Shown here in pieces: positions 35,119-44,178 of a DNA stretch of 64,000 nt; the first letter of the stretch is position 1; each line of letters starts with the position of its first letter. A program made the translations under genes and the position numbers. This stretch comes from Sulfitobacter brevis (GTDB lineage: Bacteria > Pseudomonadota > Alphaproteobacteria > Rhodobacterales > Rhodobacteraceae). The notes beneath the pieces are model-generated. The model ran no database searches and was not told where the DNA came from. It saw only the letters and a program-made list of their open reading frames with translations. The DNA is taken from assembly GCF_900112755.1 (NCBI RefSeq), contig NZ_FOMW01000006.1, positions 217,701-281,700 of the forward strand, in the 5' to 3' direction.

Positions 35119-36870
35119 ATGATGAGGGAATTGCGAGGTCGGGCGGCGGTGGTGCTGGCCTTTCTGGGCGTCGTGCTGGTGCTTGCCGGTGCGGTCTGGC
35201 GCTATGGCTATGTGCAGGGGCTCGATCAGCTTGCCGCGCGGGGTCAGGCCGATCTGGCGCTGGCGGGGGACCGTCTGGTCGGCCAGTTGCAGCGCTACCG
35301 CGATCTGGCCGTGGTGCTGGCAGATCATCCCGACGTGCGCGCAGAGCTTGAGGGCAGCGCTACCAATACAGAAGCGGTTTTGCTGGAGGTGGCCGATAAA
35401 TCCGCAGCCCTCGATATCGCCGTGCTGGACCGTCAGGGCCGTGTCCGTGCGGCCGCCAAAGGCAGTCTTGCACGGGAGCTGGGACAAGAGCGCTTTGTGC
35501 AGCGGGCCTTGCGCGGGGCGCTGGGATGGGGGCACGGGCCGGGGTTGCCATTGACGCCACGGGCATTTTATCAGGCCGCACCAGTGTTTGATGACGCCGG
35601 CAAGGTGATGGGCGCGGTGCTGGTGGTGACCGACCTTAACGGCATCGATTACAACTGGCGCGGCACCAATCCGGCGGCGTTTTTCACCGATGCGCAGGGC
35701 ATCGTCTATATCTCCAACCGCTCGGAGCTTTTGTTCTGGCAGCGGCCCGAAAGCGGCGAGGGGCTGTCACCTCCCGCCGCCGAGACGCCTGAATTTTCCA
35801 TCACATGGCCCGGCGGGCATGAAATCTGGCATCTGGGCTGGGGGCCATACCTGCCGCAAGAAGCGTTGCATATGACGCGGATGCTGCCGGTGATCGGGAT
35901 GCGCGGCGAGGTTTTGCTGGACGTTGCACAGGCGCGGCGCTTGGCGTGGTCTCAGTCCGCCGCCGTTGCAGCGCTCTGTCTGGCTTTCGGCTCGCTCTTG
36001 TTTCTGGCGGCCGAACGGCGGCGCGCGCTGGCCGAGGCGAATATGAAGCTGGAGGGCAGGGTGGCAGCGCGGACCGTAGCCCTGCGCGATACCAATGCGC
36101 AATTGCTCCGCGAAGCGCGGGATCGTGAAAAGGCACAGGCTGCTTTGCAACAGGCACAGGCTGATCTGGTGCAGGCCGGAAAGCTTAGCGCGCTGGGCCA
36201 GATGTCGGCGGGCATCAGCCATGAGCTGAACCAGCCCCTGATGGCGATCCGCTCCTTCGCAGAAAACGCTGTGCAATTCATGGAGCGCGACAAACCTGAA
36301 CGCGCCGCCGAAAATCTGGCGCGGATCTCCGACATGGCGCGGCGGATGGGGCGGATTATCCAGAACCTGCGCGCCTTTGCCCGTCAGGATAGCACGACGC
36401 GCGAGCGGGTTGATCTGGGGGCGGCGCTCCACTCGGCGCTGGAACTGACGCAGACACATGTGCGCGAGGCGGGGGTTGAAATGGAATACGCGCCCGCCGA
36501 TGGGCCGCTGTGGGTGCGCGGTGGCGAAGTCCGTCTTAGCCAGGTCTTTGTCAATCTGATCACCAATGCCGTCGATGCGATGGCGGCAAGCGATATCAAG
36601 GTGTTGCGGGTCGATGTTGACCAGTCCGAAGTGATCACCGTCAATTTCCGCGACACCGGACCGGGGATAGAGATGCCGGATAAGGTATTTGACCCATTCT
36701 ATACCACGAAATCGGTCGGGCCGACGGGGGGGATGGGGCTTGGCCTGTCGATCAGCTATGGCATCGTCCAAAGCTTCGGCGGGCAAATCCGCGGCAGCAA
36801 TCTGAAAAGCGGCGGCGCGTGGTTTCGCGTGACGCTGGAGCGCGCAGCGACACAAACGGAGGCGGCATGA
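35119..36870 (+). CDS. dctB: Sensor histidine kinase, DctB-like
   Basis: A 583-residue membrane kinase. Two transmembrane helices (residues about 10-28 and 275-300) bracket a periplasmic PDC-type sensor; a coiled coil (NAQLLREARDREKAQAALQQ) leads to the H-box MSAGISHELNQPLMAIRSFA, the N-box FVNLITNAVDAM, G1 DTGPGI and G2 GGMGLGLSI. The gene overlaps dctD by four bases and is followed by dctPQM, so C4-dicarboxylate or related-acid sensing is inferred. The start is uncertain: ATG at 35119 or 35122, or GTG at 35104. Confidence 0.88.
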   Translation: MMRELRGRAAVVLAFLGVVLVLAGAVWRYGYVQGLDQLAARGQADLALAGDRLVGQLQRYRDLAVVLADHPDVRAELEGSATNTEAVLLEVADKSAALDIAVLDRQGRVRAAAKGSLARELGQERFVQRALRGALGWGHGPGLPLTPRAFYQAAPVFDDAGKVMGAVLVVTDLNGIDYNWRGTNPAAFFTDAQGIVYISNRSELLFWQRPESGEGLSPPAAETPEFSITWPGGHEIWHLGWGPYLPQEALHMTRMLPVIGMRGEVLLDVAQARRLAWSQSAAVAALCLAFGSLLFLAAERRRALAEANMKLEGRVAARTVALRDTNAQLLREARDREKAQAALQQAQADLVQAGKLSALGQMSAGISHELNQPLMAIRSFAENAVQFMERDKPERAAENLARISDMARRMGRIIQNLRAFARQDSTTRERVDLGAALHSALELTQTHVREAGVEMEYAPADGPLWVRGGEVRLSQVFVNLITNAVDAMAASDIKVLRVDVDQSEVITVNFRDTGPGIEMPDKVFDPFYTTKSVGPTGGMGLGLSISYGIVQSFGGQIRGSNLKSGGAWFRVTLERAATQTEAA

Positions 36871-38096
36871 GCCAGACGGTCCTTTTGGTGGATGACGACG
36901 CAGCAGTGCGCGAAGCCTTGGCGCAGACACTGGAATTGGCAGAGATCACCGCGATCACCGCCTCGTCCTTTGTGGCAGCCAAGGACCGGATCAGCGCGGG
37001 CTTTGACGGGGTTATCCTGTCCGACATCCGCATGCCGGGGCGCGACGGGTTCCACCTGCTGGATTACGCCCGTGCCCAAGACCCCGACCTGCCGGTGATT
37101 TTGCTGACAGGCGAGGGCGATATTCCGATGGCTGTGGCGGCAATGGCGCAGGGCGCATTTGGCTTTCTGGAGAAACCCTGTGCGCCCGCTGAATTGCTGG
37201 CCGTACTGGAACGGGCCTTGAAAACCCGCGCATTGGTTCTGGAAAACCGCCGCCTGCGCGAGTTGGTGAAGACCGGCGATGCAGCGGCGCGGATGATCTT
37301 TGGCACCTCGGAAATGGCGCAGGGCGTGCGGCGGCGGGTGCGTCTGGTGGCGCAGGCCGAGGGCGCAGTGCTGGTCAATGGTGCACCGGGGACGGGGATT
37401 TCCAAGGTGGCTGAGGTCGTCCACCTCAGCTCATTGCGCTCCAAATCGCCATTCGTCAAACGCGCGGCGCGAGGGCTGACGCCTGGTGATCTCGATACCG
37501 CGCTGGCTGAAGCCACAGGCGGCAGCTTGTTTATCGACGAAATCGCGCTGTTGGAGCCGCAGGTGCAGCTGACGCTGAGCGGCGCGATGGACGAAAACAC
37601 GCCCGCGCGGCTGATTGCAGGCAATACCCGCGACCTGAGTGCCGAGATGACGGCGGGGCGGTTCAATGCCGATCTTTACTACCGTTTGGAGGCTTTGAGC
37701 CTGCGCTTGCCATCGCTGGCAGAGCGGCCCGAAGACATTCCGGTGATGTTTCGCCGCTATGTTGATCAGGCGGCAGAGCAAGCGGGGCTGCGCGCGCCGG
37801 AGGTAACGCCAGCGGTGATTGCAGGGCTGATGGCGCGGGACTGGCCGGGCAATGCGCGGGCGCTGATGTCTGTGGCGATGCGCTTTGTCATGGGGTTGCC
37901 CGACGAGATTGCCCCCGATCCCGGACTGGGGCTGGCCGACCAGATGGCGCAGGTTGAACAGTCGCTGGTGGAAGCGGCGCTACGCCGTGCAGGCGGTCAG
38001 GCGTCGGCAGCCGCCGAAGCGCTAAGATTGCCGCGCAAAACATTCTACGACAAATGCGCCCGCTATGGAATCAAGCCCGAAGATTTCCGCAGCTAG
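36867..38096 (+). CDS. dctD: DctD-like response regulator with degenerate AAA+ domain
   Basis: A 409-residue regulator. Receiver domain: VDDD, phospho-acceptor D53 in SDIRMPGRDG, T81, K103. The central domain is of the sigma-54 activator type but reduced: the P-loop NGAPGTGIS has isoleucine (178) where the lysine belongs, and the region that should carry ELFGHE and GAFTGA is missing (about 35 residues shorter), while Walker B LFIDEI and the arginine region RFNADLYYR remain. A Fis-type helix-turn-helix ends the protein (AAEALRLPRKTFYDKCARYG). It probably binds DNA but cannot drive sigma-54; overlaps dctB by four bases. Confidence 0.88.
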   Translation: MSQTVLLVDDDAAVREALAQTLELAEITAITASSFVAAKDRISAGFDGVILSDIRMPGRDGFHLLDYARAQDPDLPVILLTGEGDIPMAVAAMAQGAFGFLEKPCAPAELLAVLERALKTRALVLENRRLRELVKTGDAAARMIFGTSEMAQGVRRRVRLVAQAEGAVLVNGAPGTGISKVAEVVHLSSLRSKSPFVKRAARGLTPGDLDTALAEATGGSLFIDEIALLEPQVQLTLSGAMDENTPARLIAGNTRDLSAEMTAGRFNADLYYRLEALSLRLPSLAERPEDIPVMFRRYVDQAAEQAGLRAPEVTPAVIAGLMARDWPGNARALMSVAMRFVMGLPDEIAPDPGLGLADQMAQVEQSLVEAALRRAGGQASAAAEALRLPRKTFYDKCARYGIKPEDFRS

Positions 38097-38098
38097 GC

Positions 38099-38116
38099 TG
38101 TGCGGATTTCCGCACA
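38099..38116. promoter_or_regulatory. DctD-type operator 1
   Basis: TGTGCGGATTTCCGCACA is a near-perfect palindrome (only the centre mismatched), three bases after the dctD stop codon and about 115 bases before the likely dctP transcription start. Confidence 0.65.
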
Positions 38117-38130
38117 GAGGCAGGTTTGCC

Positions 38131-38148
38131 TGTGTGGAATTTCGCACT
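38131..38148. promoter_or_regulatory. DctD-type operator 2
   Basis: TGTGTGGAATTTCGCACT, a degenerate copy of operator 1, starts exactly 32 bases (three helical turns) after it. Same-face spacing suits cooperative binding by a dimeric regulator. Confidence 0.6.
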
Positions 38149-38209
38149 AAGGTTCGCGGCGCGGTGAATCCTGTCGCGCGATATCGATCATAAGTTATTG
38201 ATCTTTAAT

Positions 38210-38215
38210 TATAAT
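38210..38215 (+). promoter_or_regulatory. -10 box of the dctP promoter
   Basis: A consensus TATAAT with no good TTGACA at 17 bases. No GG-N10-GC (-24/-12) element is seen between 38097 and 38333, which fits an activator-dependent sigma-70 promoter. Confidence 0.5.
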
Positions 38216-38333
38216 CCGTGGATTCATTCTTGTGGTGAACACGCACTTGTGAGGTAGGCGCTCCCACCGTCACACTGCGGCAGCGCATCTTGAGGATGCC
38301 GAAACCGATTCTATTCTCTGGGAGGAGACATCC

Positions 38334-39335
38334 ATGAAATTCCTGACTGCTGCCACTGTGGCCCTGACCCTGTCCGTAAGCGCCGGCGCTGTTGCCGCGG
38401 CTTGTGACGATGGCGAAATGGTAATCAAGCTGAGCCATGTCACCAACACCGATAAGCACCCAAAAGGGATCGCTGCATCGTTGTTGATGGAACGTGTGAA
38501 CGAAGAAATGAACGGCACCGCCTGCATGGAAGTGTTCCCGAACTCGACACTTTATGACGATGATCAGGTGCTCGAGGCGATGCTGCAGGGCGACGTCCAG
38601 ATGGCGGCCCCTTCGCTGTCCAAGTTCGAAGCCTTCACCAAGCAATTCCAGATTTTCGATCTGCCCTTCATGTTCCTGAACATCGATGCTGTGGACAAGT
38701 TCCAGCAGGGCGAGACTGGCGAGAACCTAAAGAACTCCATGCAGCGTCGTGGTCTGCAGGGTCTGGCGTTCTGGCACAATGGCATGAAGCAGATGTCGTC
38801 CAACAAAGCGCTGGAAATGCCCGGCGATGCCAAAGGCCTCAAGTTCCGCGTTCAGCCTTCTGACGTGATTGTAGCCCAGTTCGAGCAGCTTGGCGCCTCG
38901 CCACAGCCTATGGCCTTCTCCGAAGTTTACGGCGCGCTGCAAACCGGCGTTGTCGACGGACAAGAGAACACATGGTCCAACATCTACGGCCAGAAATTCT
39001 TTGAAGTTCAGGACGGCTCCACAGAGACCAACCACGGTGTGCTGGATTACCTGCTGGTGACCGGTTCCGACTGGTGGGACAGCCTTGAGCCCGCCGTACG
39101 TGACCAGTTGGCCACGATCATCGAAGAAGTCTCGACCGAGCGCAACGCGGCTGTCAACGACGTCGATATGGAAGCGCGTCAGGCGATCCTGGATGCAGGC
39201 GGCGTGATCCGTGAGCTGACACCAGAGCAGCGTCAGGCCTGGGTTGACGCGATGAAGCCGGTTTGGTCGCAGTTCGAAGAAGGTGTCGGCGCCGATAACA
39301 TCGCTGCCGCACAGGAAATCAACGAGTCCATGTAA
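38334..39335 (+). CDS. dctP: TRAP transporter substrate-binding protein DctP
   Basis: A 333-residue periplasmic receptor. Signal peptide MKFLTAATVALTLSVSAGAVA, then the TRAP-type DctP fold with KLSHVTNTDKHPKGIA and the arginine-bearing LKFRVQPSDVIVAQFEQLGA and PMAFSEVYGALQTGVVDGQE, the usual carboxylate-binding segment. It delivers an organic acid to DctQM. A GGGAGGAGA ribosome site precedes it. Confidence 0.93.
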   Translation: MKFLTAATVALTLSVSAGAVAAACDDGEMVIKLSHVTNTDKHPKGIAASLLMERVNEEMNGTACMEVFPNSTLYDDDQVLEAMLQGDVQMAAPSLSKFEAFTKQFQIFDLPFMFLNIDAVDKFQQGETGENLKNSMQRRGLQGLAFWHNGMKQMSSNKALEMPGDAKGLKFRVQPSDVIVAQFEQLGASPQPMAFSEVYGALQTGVVDGQENTWSNIYGQKFFEVQDGSTETNHGVLDYLLVTGSDWWDSLEPAVRDQLATIIEEVSTERNAAVNDVDMEARQAILDAGGVIRELTPEQRQAWVDAMKPVWSQFEEGVGADNIAAAQEINESM

Positions 39336-39356
39336 AAGGACCGACGGGGAGGAAAA

Positions 39357-39384
39357 GGGTCGGGGCGCTGCGGTGCCCCGACCC
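39357..39384 (+). other. Intercistronic hairpin between dctP and dctQ
   Basis: GGGTCGGGGC and GCCCCGACCC form a perfect ten-base stem with an eight-base loop and only a short T-rich tail. Such hairpins commonly stabilise the binding-protein message and partly stop readthrough, giving more DctP than permease. Confidence 0.7.
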
Positions 39385-39410
39385 AAACTTTATCACAAGG
39401 GGGGACGACC

Positions 39411-40124
39411 GTGAGCGCCAAACGATACGCGCCAAAAGGGGCCTTTGGCCGTTTTGTGCACAGCTTTGAAGAGACCGCCATCGCCTTTTTACTGGGCATG
39501 ATGACGCTGGTCACTTTTGTAAACGTCGTGCTGCGGTACGGGTTCAATATTTCCCTCATATGGGGGTTGGAACTGACGCTGGTGCTGTTTGCATGGTTGG
39601 TTCTGTTCGGGATCAGCTATTGCGTGGAGGTCACAGCGCATCTGGGCGTTGACGCGATCACCTCGCTGCTGCCAACCAAAACCAAACGGGTTCTGGCAAT
39701 CATCTCGGGGCTGATCTGTATCTTCTACGCAGTGCTTTTGATGAAGGGCGCTTGGGATTTCTGGGCCCCCTTCGCCGGATTTGAGCGCACCAGCGGACGC
39801 TGGTTCCCGACCGGTTTCGCCAACACACGCTCGAACGCCTTTTACGAGAGCGACCAGATCCCGATCCCCTTTGACTGGTTGAACGCTGTGCTGTCGAACA
39901 CGTTCAATTCGTTCACCGAGAACGGCAAGGTGGTTGTTGAGACTTACGAAAAAATGCCGCGGCTGGTGCCTTATCTGATCCTGCCCTTGGGCGTGGCGCT
40001 GCTGTTGTTTCGCTTTATCCAAGCGACACTCGGCGTGATTGCGGGCACCCGTGAGAGCCTGATCGTGAGCCATGAAGCCGAAGAAGCAGTCGAACGCGCT
40101 GCTGCCGAAGACGCGAAGGTATAA
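39411..40124 (+). CDS. dctQ: TRAP transporter small permease DctQ
   Basis: A 237-residue membrane protein with four transmembrane helices (FLLGMMTLVTFVNVVLRYGF; WGLELTLVLFAWLVLFGISY; VLAIISGLICIFYAVLLMKG; LVPYLILPLGVALLLFRFIQ). GTG start with AAGGGGGG upstream. The loop between helices 3 and 4 is longer than usual for DctQ (about 75 residues). It is four bases from dctM. Confidence 0.92.
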   Translation: MSAKRYAPKGAFGRFVHSFEETAIAFLLGMMTLVTFVNVVLRYGFNISLIWGLELTLVLFAWLVLFGISYCVEVTAHLGVDAITSLLPTKTKRVLAIISGLICIFYAVLLMKGAWDFWAPFAGFERTSGRWFPTGFANTRSNAFYESDQIPIPFDWLNAVLSNTFNSFTENGKVVVETYEKMPRLVPYLILPLGVALLLFRFIQATLGVIAGTRESLIVSHEAEEAVERAAAEDAKV

Positions 40125-40128
40125 ACGA

Positions 40129-41541
40129 ATGGATGTTGCACTTCTTTTCCTGATGGTTGTCGGGCTGATGCTGATCGGCGTGCCGATTGCGGTGTCGCTG
40201 GGTCTGAGCTCCATGCTGTTCTTGTTGGCGCTGTCCGACACGTCGCTGGCCGCAATCGCACAGAGCCTTTATGGGGCGATGGCCGCACATTACACCCTGC
40301 TGGCGATCCCGTTTTTCATCCTTGCCTCGTCGTTTATGTCGACGGGCGGGGTGGCGCAGCGGATCATCCGTTTCTCCATCGCCTGTGTGGGCCACCTGCG
40401 CGGTGGTCTGGCGATCTCGGGCGTGCTGGCTTGTATGATGTTCGCGGCCCTTTCAGGCTCGTCACCTGCAACGGTGGTGGCCATCGGCTCTATCGTGATC
40501 GCAGCGATGCGGCAGGCGGGCTATACCAAGGATTTCGCCGCAGGGGTGATTGCGAACGCAGGTACCTTGGGCATTCTGATCCCGCCCTCCATCGTGATGG
40601 TGGTCTATGCTTCGGCCACGGATGTATCAGTCGGGCGGATGTTTCTTGCCGGCGTTATTCCAGGGATCATGGCGGGCGTCATGCTGATGCTGACGATCTA
40701 TGTCATGGCCGTGCTGCGCGATATGCCTAAAGGCGTATGGGCCGGTTGGGGCGAGATTTGGACCAGTTTCCGCGAAGCGTTCTGGGGCTTGATGCTGATC
40801 GTGATCATCATGGTCGGAATTTACGGTATTCCGGGTGTGACGGGGGCGATCTTTACGCCGACCGAAGCGGCGGCTGTGGCCTCGGTCTATGCCTTTTTGG
40901 TGGCGATGTTTGTCTACCGCGACATCGGCCCATTGCGGGCAGTAGAAGGCGACGCAGGGCAGCCCTCACGGCCGCGCGCCAGCCTGCTGACGAAGCCTTG
41001 GGCCTTGGTGACGGCATTTGTGCACCGTGATACCCGCGATACCTTGTTTGATGCGGGCAAACTGACCGTGACGTTGATGTTCATCATCGCCAACGCGCTG
41101 ATCCTCAAACACGTGCTGACCGACGAGCAAATCCCGCAGCAGATTTCGGCAGCGATGCTGGATGCGGGTTTCGGGCCGATTATGTTCCTGATTATTGTCA
41201 ACGTGATTTTGCTGATTGGCGGGCAGTTCATGGAGCCGTCGGGGCTGTTGGTGATCGTCGCTCCGCTGGTGTTCCCGATCGCGATAGAGCTGGGGATTGA
41301 TCCGATCCATCTGGGCATCATCATGGTGGTGAACATGGAAATCGGGATGATCACGCCGCCGGTGGGGCTCAACCTCTTTGTCACTTCGGGCGTGGCGAAT
41401 ATGCCCATGATGAATGTGGTGCGGGCGGCCCTGCCGTTCACGGCGGTCCTCTTCGTGTTCCTGATCATCGTAACTTATGTGCCTATCATTTCGACATGGT
41501 TGCCGACGCTGATGATGGGGCCGGAGATTATCACCAAATAG
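40129..41541 (+). CDS. dctM: TRAP transporter large permease DctM
   Basis: A 470-residue sodium-coupled transport subunit with about 12 membrane helices. DctM-family segments are IGVPIAVSLGLSSMLF, MFAALSGSSPATVVAIGSI, IIANAGTLGILIPPSIVM and the C-terminal NMEIGMITPPVGLNLFVTSG. The start at 40129 is set by family length; the frame extends back into dctQ. It ends at a strong terminator. Confidence 0.94.
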   Translation: MDVALLFLMVVGLMLIGVPIAVSLGLSSMLFLLALSDTSLAAIAQSLYGAMAAHYTLLAIPFFILASSFMSTGGVAQRIIRFSIACVGHLRGGLAISGVLACMMFAALSGSSPATVVAIGSIVIAAMRQAGYTKDFAAGVIANAGTLGILIPPSIVMVVYASATDVSVGRMFLAGVIPGIMAGVMLMLTIYVMAVLRDMPKGVWAGWGEIWTSFREAFWGLMLIVIIMVGIYGIPGVTGAIFTPTEAAAVASVYAFLVAMFVYRDIGPLRAVEGDAGQPSRPRASLLTKPWALVTAFVHRDTRDTLFDAGKLTVTLMFIIANALILKHVLTDEQIPQQISAAMLDAGFGPIMFLIIVNVILLIGGQFMEPSGLLVIVAPLVFPIAIELGIDPIHLGIIMVVNMEIGMITPPVGLNLFVTSGVANMPMMNVVRAALPFTAVLFVFLIIVTYVPIISTWLPTLMMGPEIITK

Positions 41542-41565
41542 CAGTGATCACTTGGATTAAAATTT

Positions 41566-41606
41566 GCAAAAGGGCGGCGTGCCAGAGAGGCGCGCCGCCC
41601 TTTTGC
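41566..41606. terminator. Bidirectional terminator between dctM and tpiA
   Basis: GCAAAAGGGCGGCG and its exact complement (14 bases) with a 13-base loop; the two genes converge on it. Confidence 0.85.
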
Positions 41607-41644
41607 ATGGGGCTGTGCAGTGAGTTTACCTAGCCAAATGAAGC

Positions 41645-42394
41645 TTAGGATTGCGCCAGAGCTGCGACGATGGGGGCAAAGTCGGCGGCCTTGAGAGACG
41701 CGCCGCCGACCAGCGCGCCGTCGACGTTTTTGGCGCGGAAGATGGTGGCGGCGTTGTCGGGCTTGACCGAGCCGCCGTAGAGCAGCGGGATTGCATCGCC
41801 GATAGTGTCGCCAAAGCGGGAGATCAGCTTTGCGCGGATGAAATCATGCACTTCTTCGATCTGCTCAAGCGTCGGCACCTTACCGGTCCCGATGGCCCAG
41901 ATCGGCTCATAGGCGATCACGATATTAGTCGCGGTCGAGTCGTCGGGCAGAGAACCGGACAGTTGGCCTGCGATGATATCGAGGGTATTGGCGGCCTCGC
42001 GGTCCTCTAGGCTTTCGCCGATGCACAGGATCGCAGTGAGGCCAGCGGCCCATGCGGCACGGGCTTTGGCGCGGACATCGCTGTTGGTTTCCTCATGGGC
42101 ATCGCGGCGCTCCGAATGGCCGACGATGACGTACCGCGCGCCAGTGTCGGCGATCATCGGGGCGGAGATATCACCGGTAAAAGCGCCCTTGTCCTCCGCG
42201 TGGCAGTCCTGGGCGCCGATGCCGATGCCATGGGGGCGGGCGATTTCGCAAGCCCGGTAAAGCAGCGGCGCGGGAGGGCAGATCACCACATCTGGTGCGT
42301 CATCAGGCAGCATCTCAGCAAGCGCGCCGAGTTCTGCCAGCGCTGCCGCTGTGCCGTTCATCTTCCAGTTGCCTGCTGCCATTTTCCGTCGCAT
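41645..42394 (-). CDS. tpiA: Triosephosphate isomerase
   Basis: A 249-residue glycolytic isomerase. The substrate lysine region AAGNWKMNG, catalytic histidine VIVGHSERR, catalytic glutamate AYEPIWAIGTGK and the phosphate loop LYGGSVKPDN are all present. The start MRRKMAAGNWKMNG at 42394 has AAGGT upstream. It faces the 2-oxoglutarate-oxygenase-like gene. Confidence 0.96.
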   Translation of the reverse strand: MRRKMAAGNWKMNGTAAALAELGALAEMLPDDAPDVVICPPAPLLYRACEIARPHGIGIGAQDCHAEDKGAFTGDISAPMIADTGARYVIVGHSERRDAHEETNSDVRAKARAAWAAGLTAILCIGESLEDREAANTLDIIAGQLSGSLPDDSTATNIVIAYEPIWAIGTGKVPTLEQIEEVHDFIRAKLISRFGDTIGDAIPLLYGGSVKPDNAATIFRAKNVDGALVGGASLKAADFAPIVAALAQS

Positions 42395-42477
42395 GGGATA
42401 CCTTGTGTAAAAGGGTGTTCTTCGTGTTAACACCGTGACTGCTGCGCGGCAACGCAGTGAGGCGACAGGAGCAGGCT

Positions 42478-43386
42478 TTGATTCCGAGAATTGATTTAGC
42501 GGCCCTAGAGGCACGTGACCCCGATGCCTTGGCGACGATGGCTGTGGCCGCGCGCGAGATCGGCTTTGCGACCATATACAACACCAGCATTACTCCTGTC
42601 CGGATGGAGTTGGTGTTGGCGATCTATCGCGCGTTTTTCAAACTGCCCGAGGATTTGAAAGCATCAAGCAATATGGCGGTGACCGGATCGAACCGGGGGT
42701 GGGGCGCGCCCGGCTCAGAGCAGGTCGATCCACAGGCCAATCCTGATTACAAACAGGTTTTTGACAGCGGGGTGAGCCTTGCCGAAGGAGATCCGCGTCT
42801 GGAACAGACGTTTTATGCACGCAATATCTGGCCGCAGCAGCAAGCCGGCTTTGCTGAAGTGATCCGTGCCTACTATACCGATGCCTGTGCAGTGGCGATG
42901 CAGGTTTTGGGTGGCGTGGCGGCTGCTATCGACACGCCAGATGACGCTTTTGATGGCGCGTTCGAAGTGCCGATGGCCTTGCTGCGCGGCAACTATTATC
43001 CGTCGCGGCCCGCGTGGGCAGGGGCCAAGGATTTTGGCATCGCAACGCATACCGACTATGGCTGCTTAACCCTGCTCGCAACCGATGGTTCGCCCGGGCT
43101 GGAGGTGCGCAAACGCGGGGGCGGCTGGATTCCGGTGAGCGCACCGCCGGGGGAGTTCGTGATCAACTTCGGCGAGATGATGGAGTTGTGGAGCGATGGT
43201 GCCGTGCGGGCCACGCCACACCGCGTTGTCGGCGGCGCAGCCGAGCGGATATCAGCGCCGCTGTTCTTCAACCCTGCCCATGATACCAATGTCGCACCGG
43301 TAGGATCTGGCGAAGTGGTTCTGGCGGGCGAGCATCTGGCGCGCCGCTACAACGAGACCTATCTGCACCTCAAAATCGGCAGCTAA
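42478..43386 (+). CDS. Isopenicillin-N-synthase-like 2-oxoglutarate/Fe(II) oxygenase
   Basis: A 302-residue non-heme iron oxygenase. Iron ligands appear as HTDYG (HxD) and ATPHRVV (distal histidine); ERISAPLFFNP supplies the 2-oxoglutarate-binding arginine and serine (RxS). The N-terminal domain LIPRIDLAALEARD is of the isopenicillin-N-synthase family. The best start is the TTG at 42478, six bases after AGGAG; a GTG at 42457 has no ribosome site. The substrate is unknown. Its last four bases overlap the convergent TfoX-like gene. Confidence 0.88.
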   Translation: MIPRIDLAALEARDPDALATMAVAAREIGFATIYNTSITPVRMELVLAIYRAFFKLPEDLKASSNMAVTGSNRGWGAPGSEQVDPQANPDYKQVFDSGVSLAEGDPRLEQTFYARNIWPQQQAGFAEVIRAYYTDACAVAMQVLGGVAAAIDTPDDAFDGAFEVPMALLRGNYYPSRPAWAGAKDFGIATHTDYGCLTLLATDGSPGLEVRKRGGGWIPVSAPPGEFVINFGEMMELWSDGAVRATPHRVVGGAAERISAPLFFNPAHDTNVAPVGSGEVVLAGEHLARRYNETYLHLKIGS

Positions 43387-43712
43387 CGCAAATGAGCCAG
43401 TGCACGGTGTGCGAGCGTGGTGGCCAGATCAGGATCGTCCAGCGCAGCTTCGGGCAAGGTCCAATATGGCATTGCAGCGCTGGCACCGTTCTTGCGGGTA
43501 TAGGTCCATTTTTCGGAACCGTACCCGGCGAGTTCTGCGGCGAAAACATTGGCCTGCGCCTTGAGCAGAATTACCCCGTCAGAGCGCAATAGCGCAAAGA
43601 TTGTGCCATCAGAATAAAGCGCCATGCCGCCGAACATCCGGCGGCAGGTCAGGTCGGGCAAGGTTGAGAATAGTTCGGTCGCAAAGGCGATATCTGCCTC
43701 GGGCAGGCTCAC
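43383..43712 (-). CDS. TfoX N-terminal domain protein
   Basis: A 109-residue stand-alone TfoX_N domain protein (ATELFSTLPDLTCRRMFGGM; KWTYTRKNGASAAMPYWTLP). In some bacteria TfoX/Sxy induces competence genes, but short stand-alone forms like this are common and uncharacterised. It overlaps the SufA-like gene by four bases. Confidence 0.85.
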   Translation of the reverse strand: MSLPEADIAFATELFSTLPDLTCRRMFGGMALYSDGTIFALLRSDGVILLKAQANVFAAELAGYGSEKWTYTRKNGASAAMPYWTLPEAALDDPDLATTLAHRALAHLR

Positions 43713-44071
43713 TTGGCGCCGAGCGTCTCATCGAATTTGATCGATTCCCCGCAACCGCAGCTTTCGGTCACATTTGGATTTCGGAATTTAAAGCCTGATT
43801 CCAACAGCGAGGTTTCATAGTCTATTTCGGTCCCGAAAAGGAACATTTGGGCCATTGGCGCTATCATCACCCGGGCACCGTCAAACTCGACAACCTCGTC
43901 ATTGGGGTCGGTCGCCTCGACGTATTCCATGGTATATTCCATACCCGCACAGCCGCCTTTTTTGACACCAATGCGCAGCCCTGCATGACCTGCAGAACCC
44001 ATCAGTCGCGCAATTTGATGCGCGGCCTTTGGCGTAATCGTCACTGCTTGCTTACCGGGAATGCCGAACAT
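43709..44071 (-). CDS. A-type iron-sulfur carrier, SufA/IscA family
   Basis: A 120-residue HesB-fold protein with the three conserved cysteines in GGCAGMEYTMEY and ESCGCGES. It accepts and passes on [Fe-S] clusters. Its neighbours, the DUF59 protein upstream and GrxD/BolA elsewhere in the window, belong to the same process. The exact type (SufA, IscA or ErpA) is not resolved here. Confidence 0.9.
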   Translation of the reverse strand: MFGIPGKQAVTITPKAAHQIARLMGSAGHAGLRIGVKKGGCAGMEYTMEYVEATDPNDEVVEFDGARVMIAPMAQMFLFGTEIDYETSLLESGFKFRNPNVTESCGCGESIKFDETLGAK

Positions 44072-44178
44072 TGCTGGTCTCCTTTGGTGTCAAGATAGGG
44101 GCGCAGGGCCACAATCTCAAGCGGTCTGCGCGGTCACGTGAGATTTGCTGGTATGCAGGCTAGGGCCGACCCGTGCGT

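Noticed and set aside
38097..38333. Sigma-54 promoter of dctP
   Set aside because: No GG-N10-GC element is found; a TATAAT is present instead.
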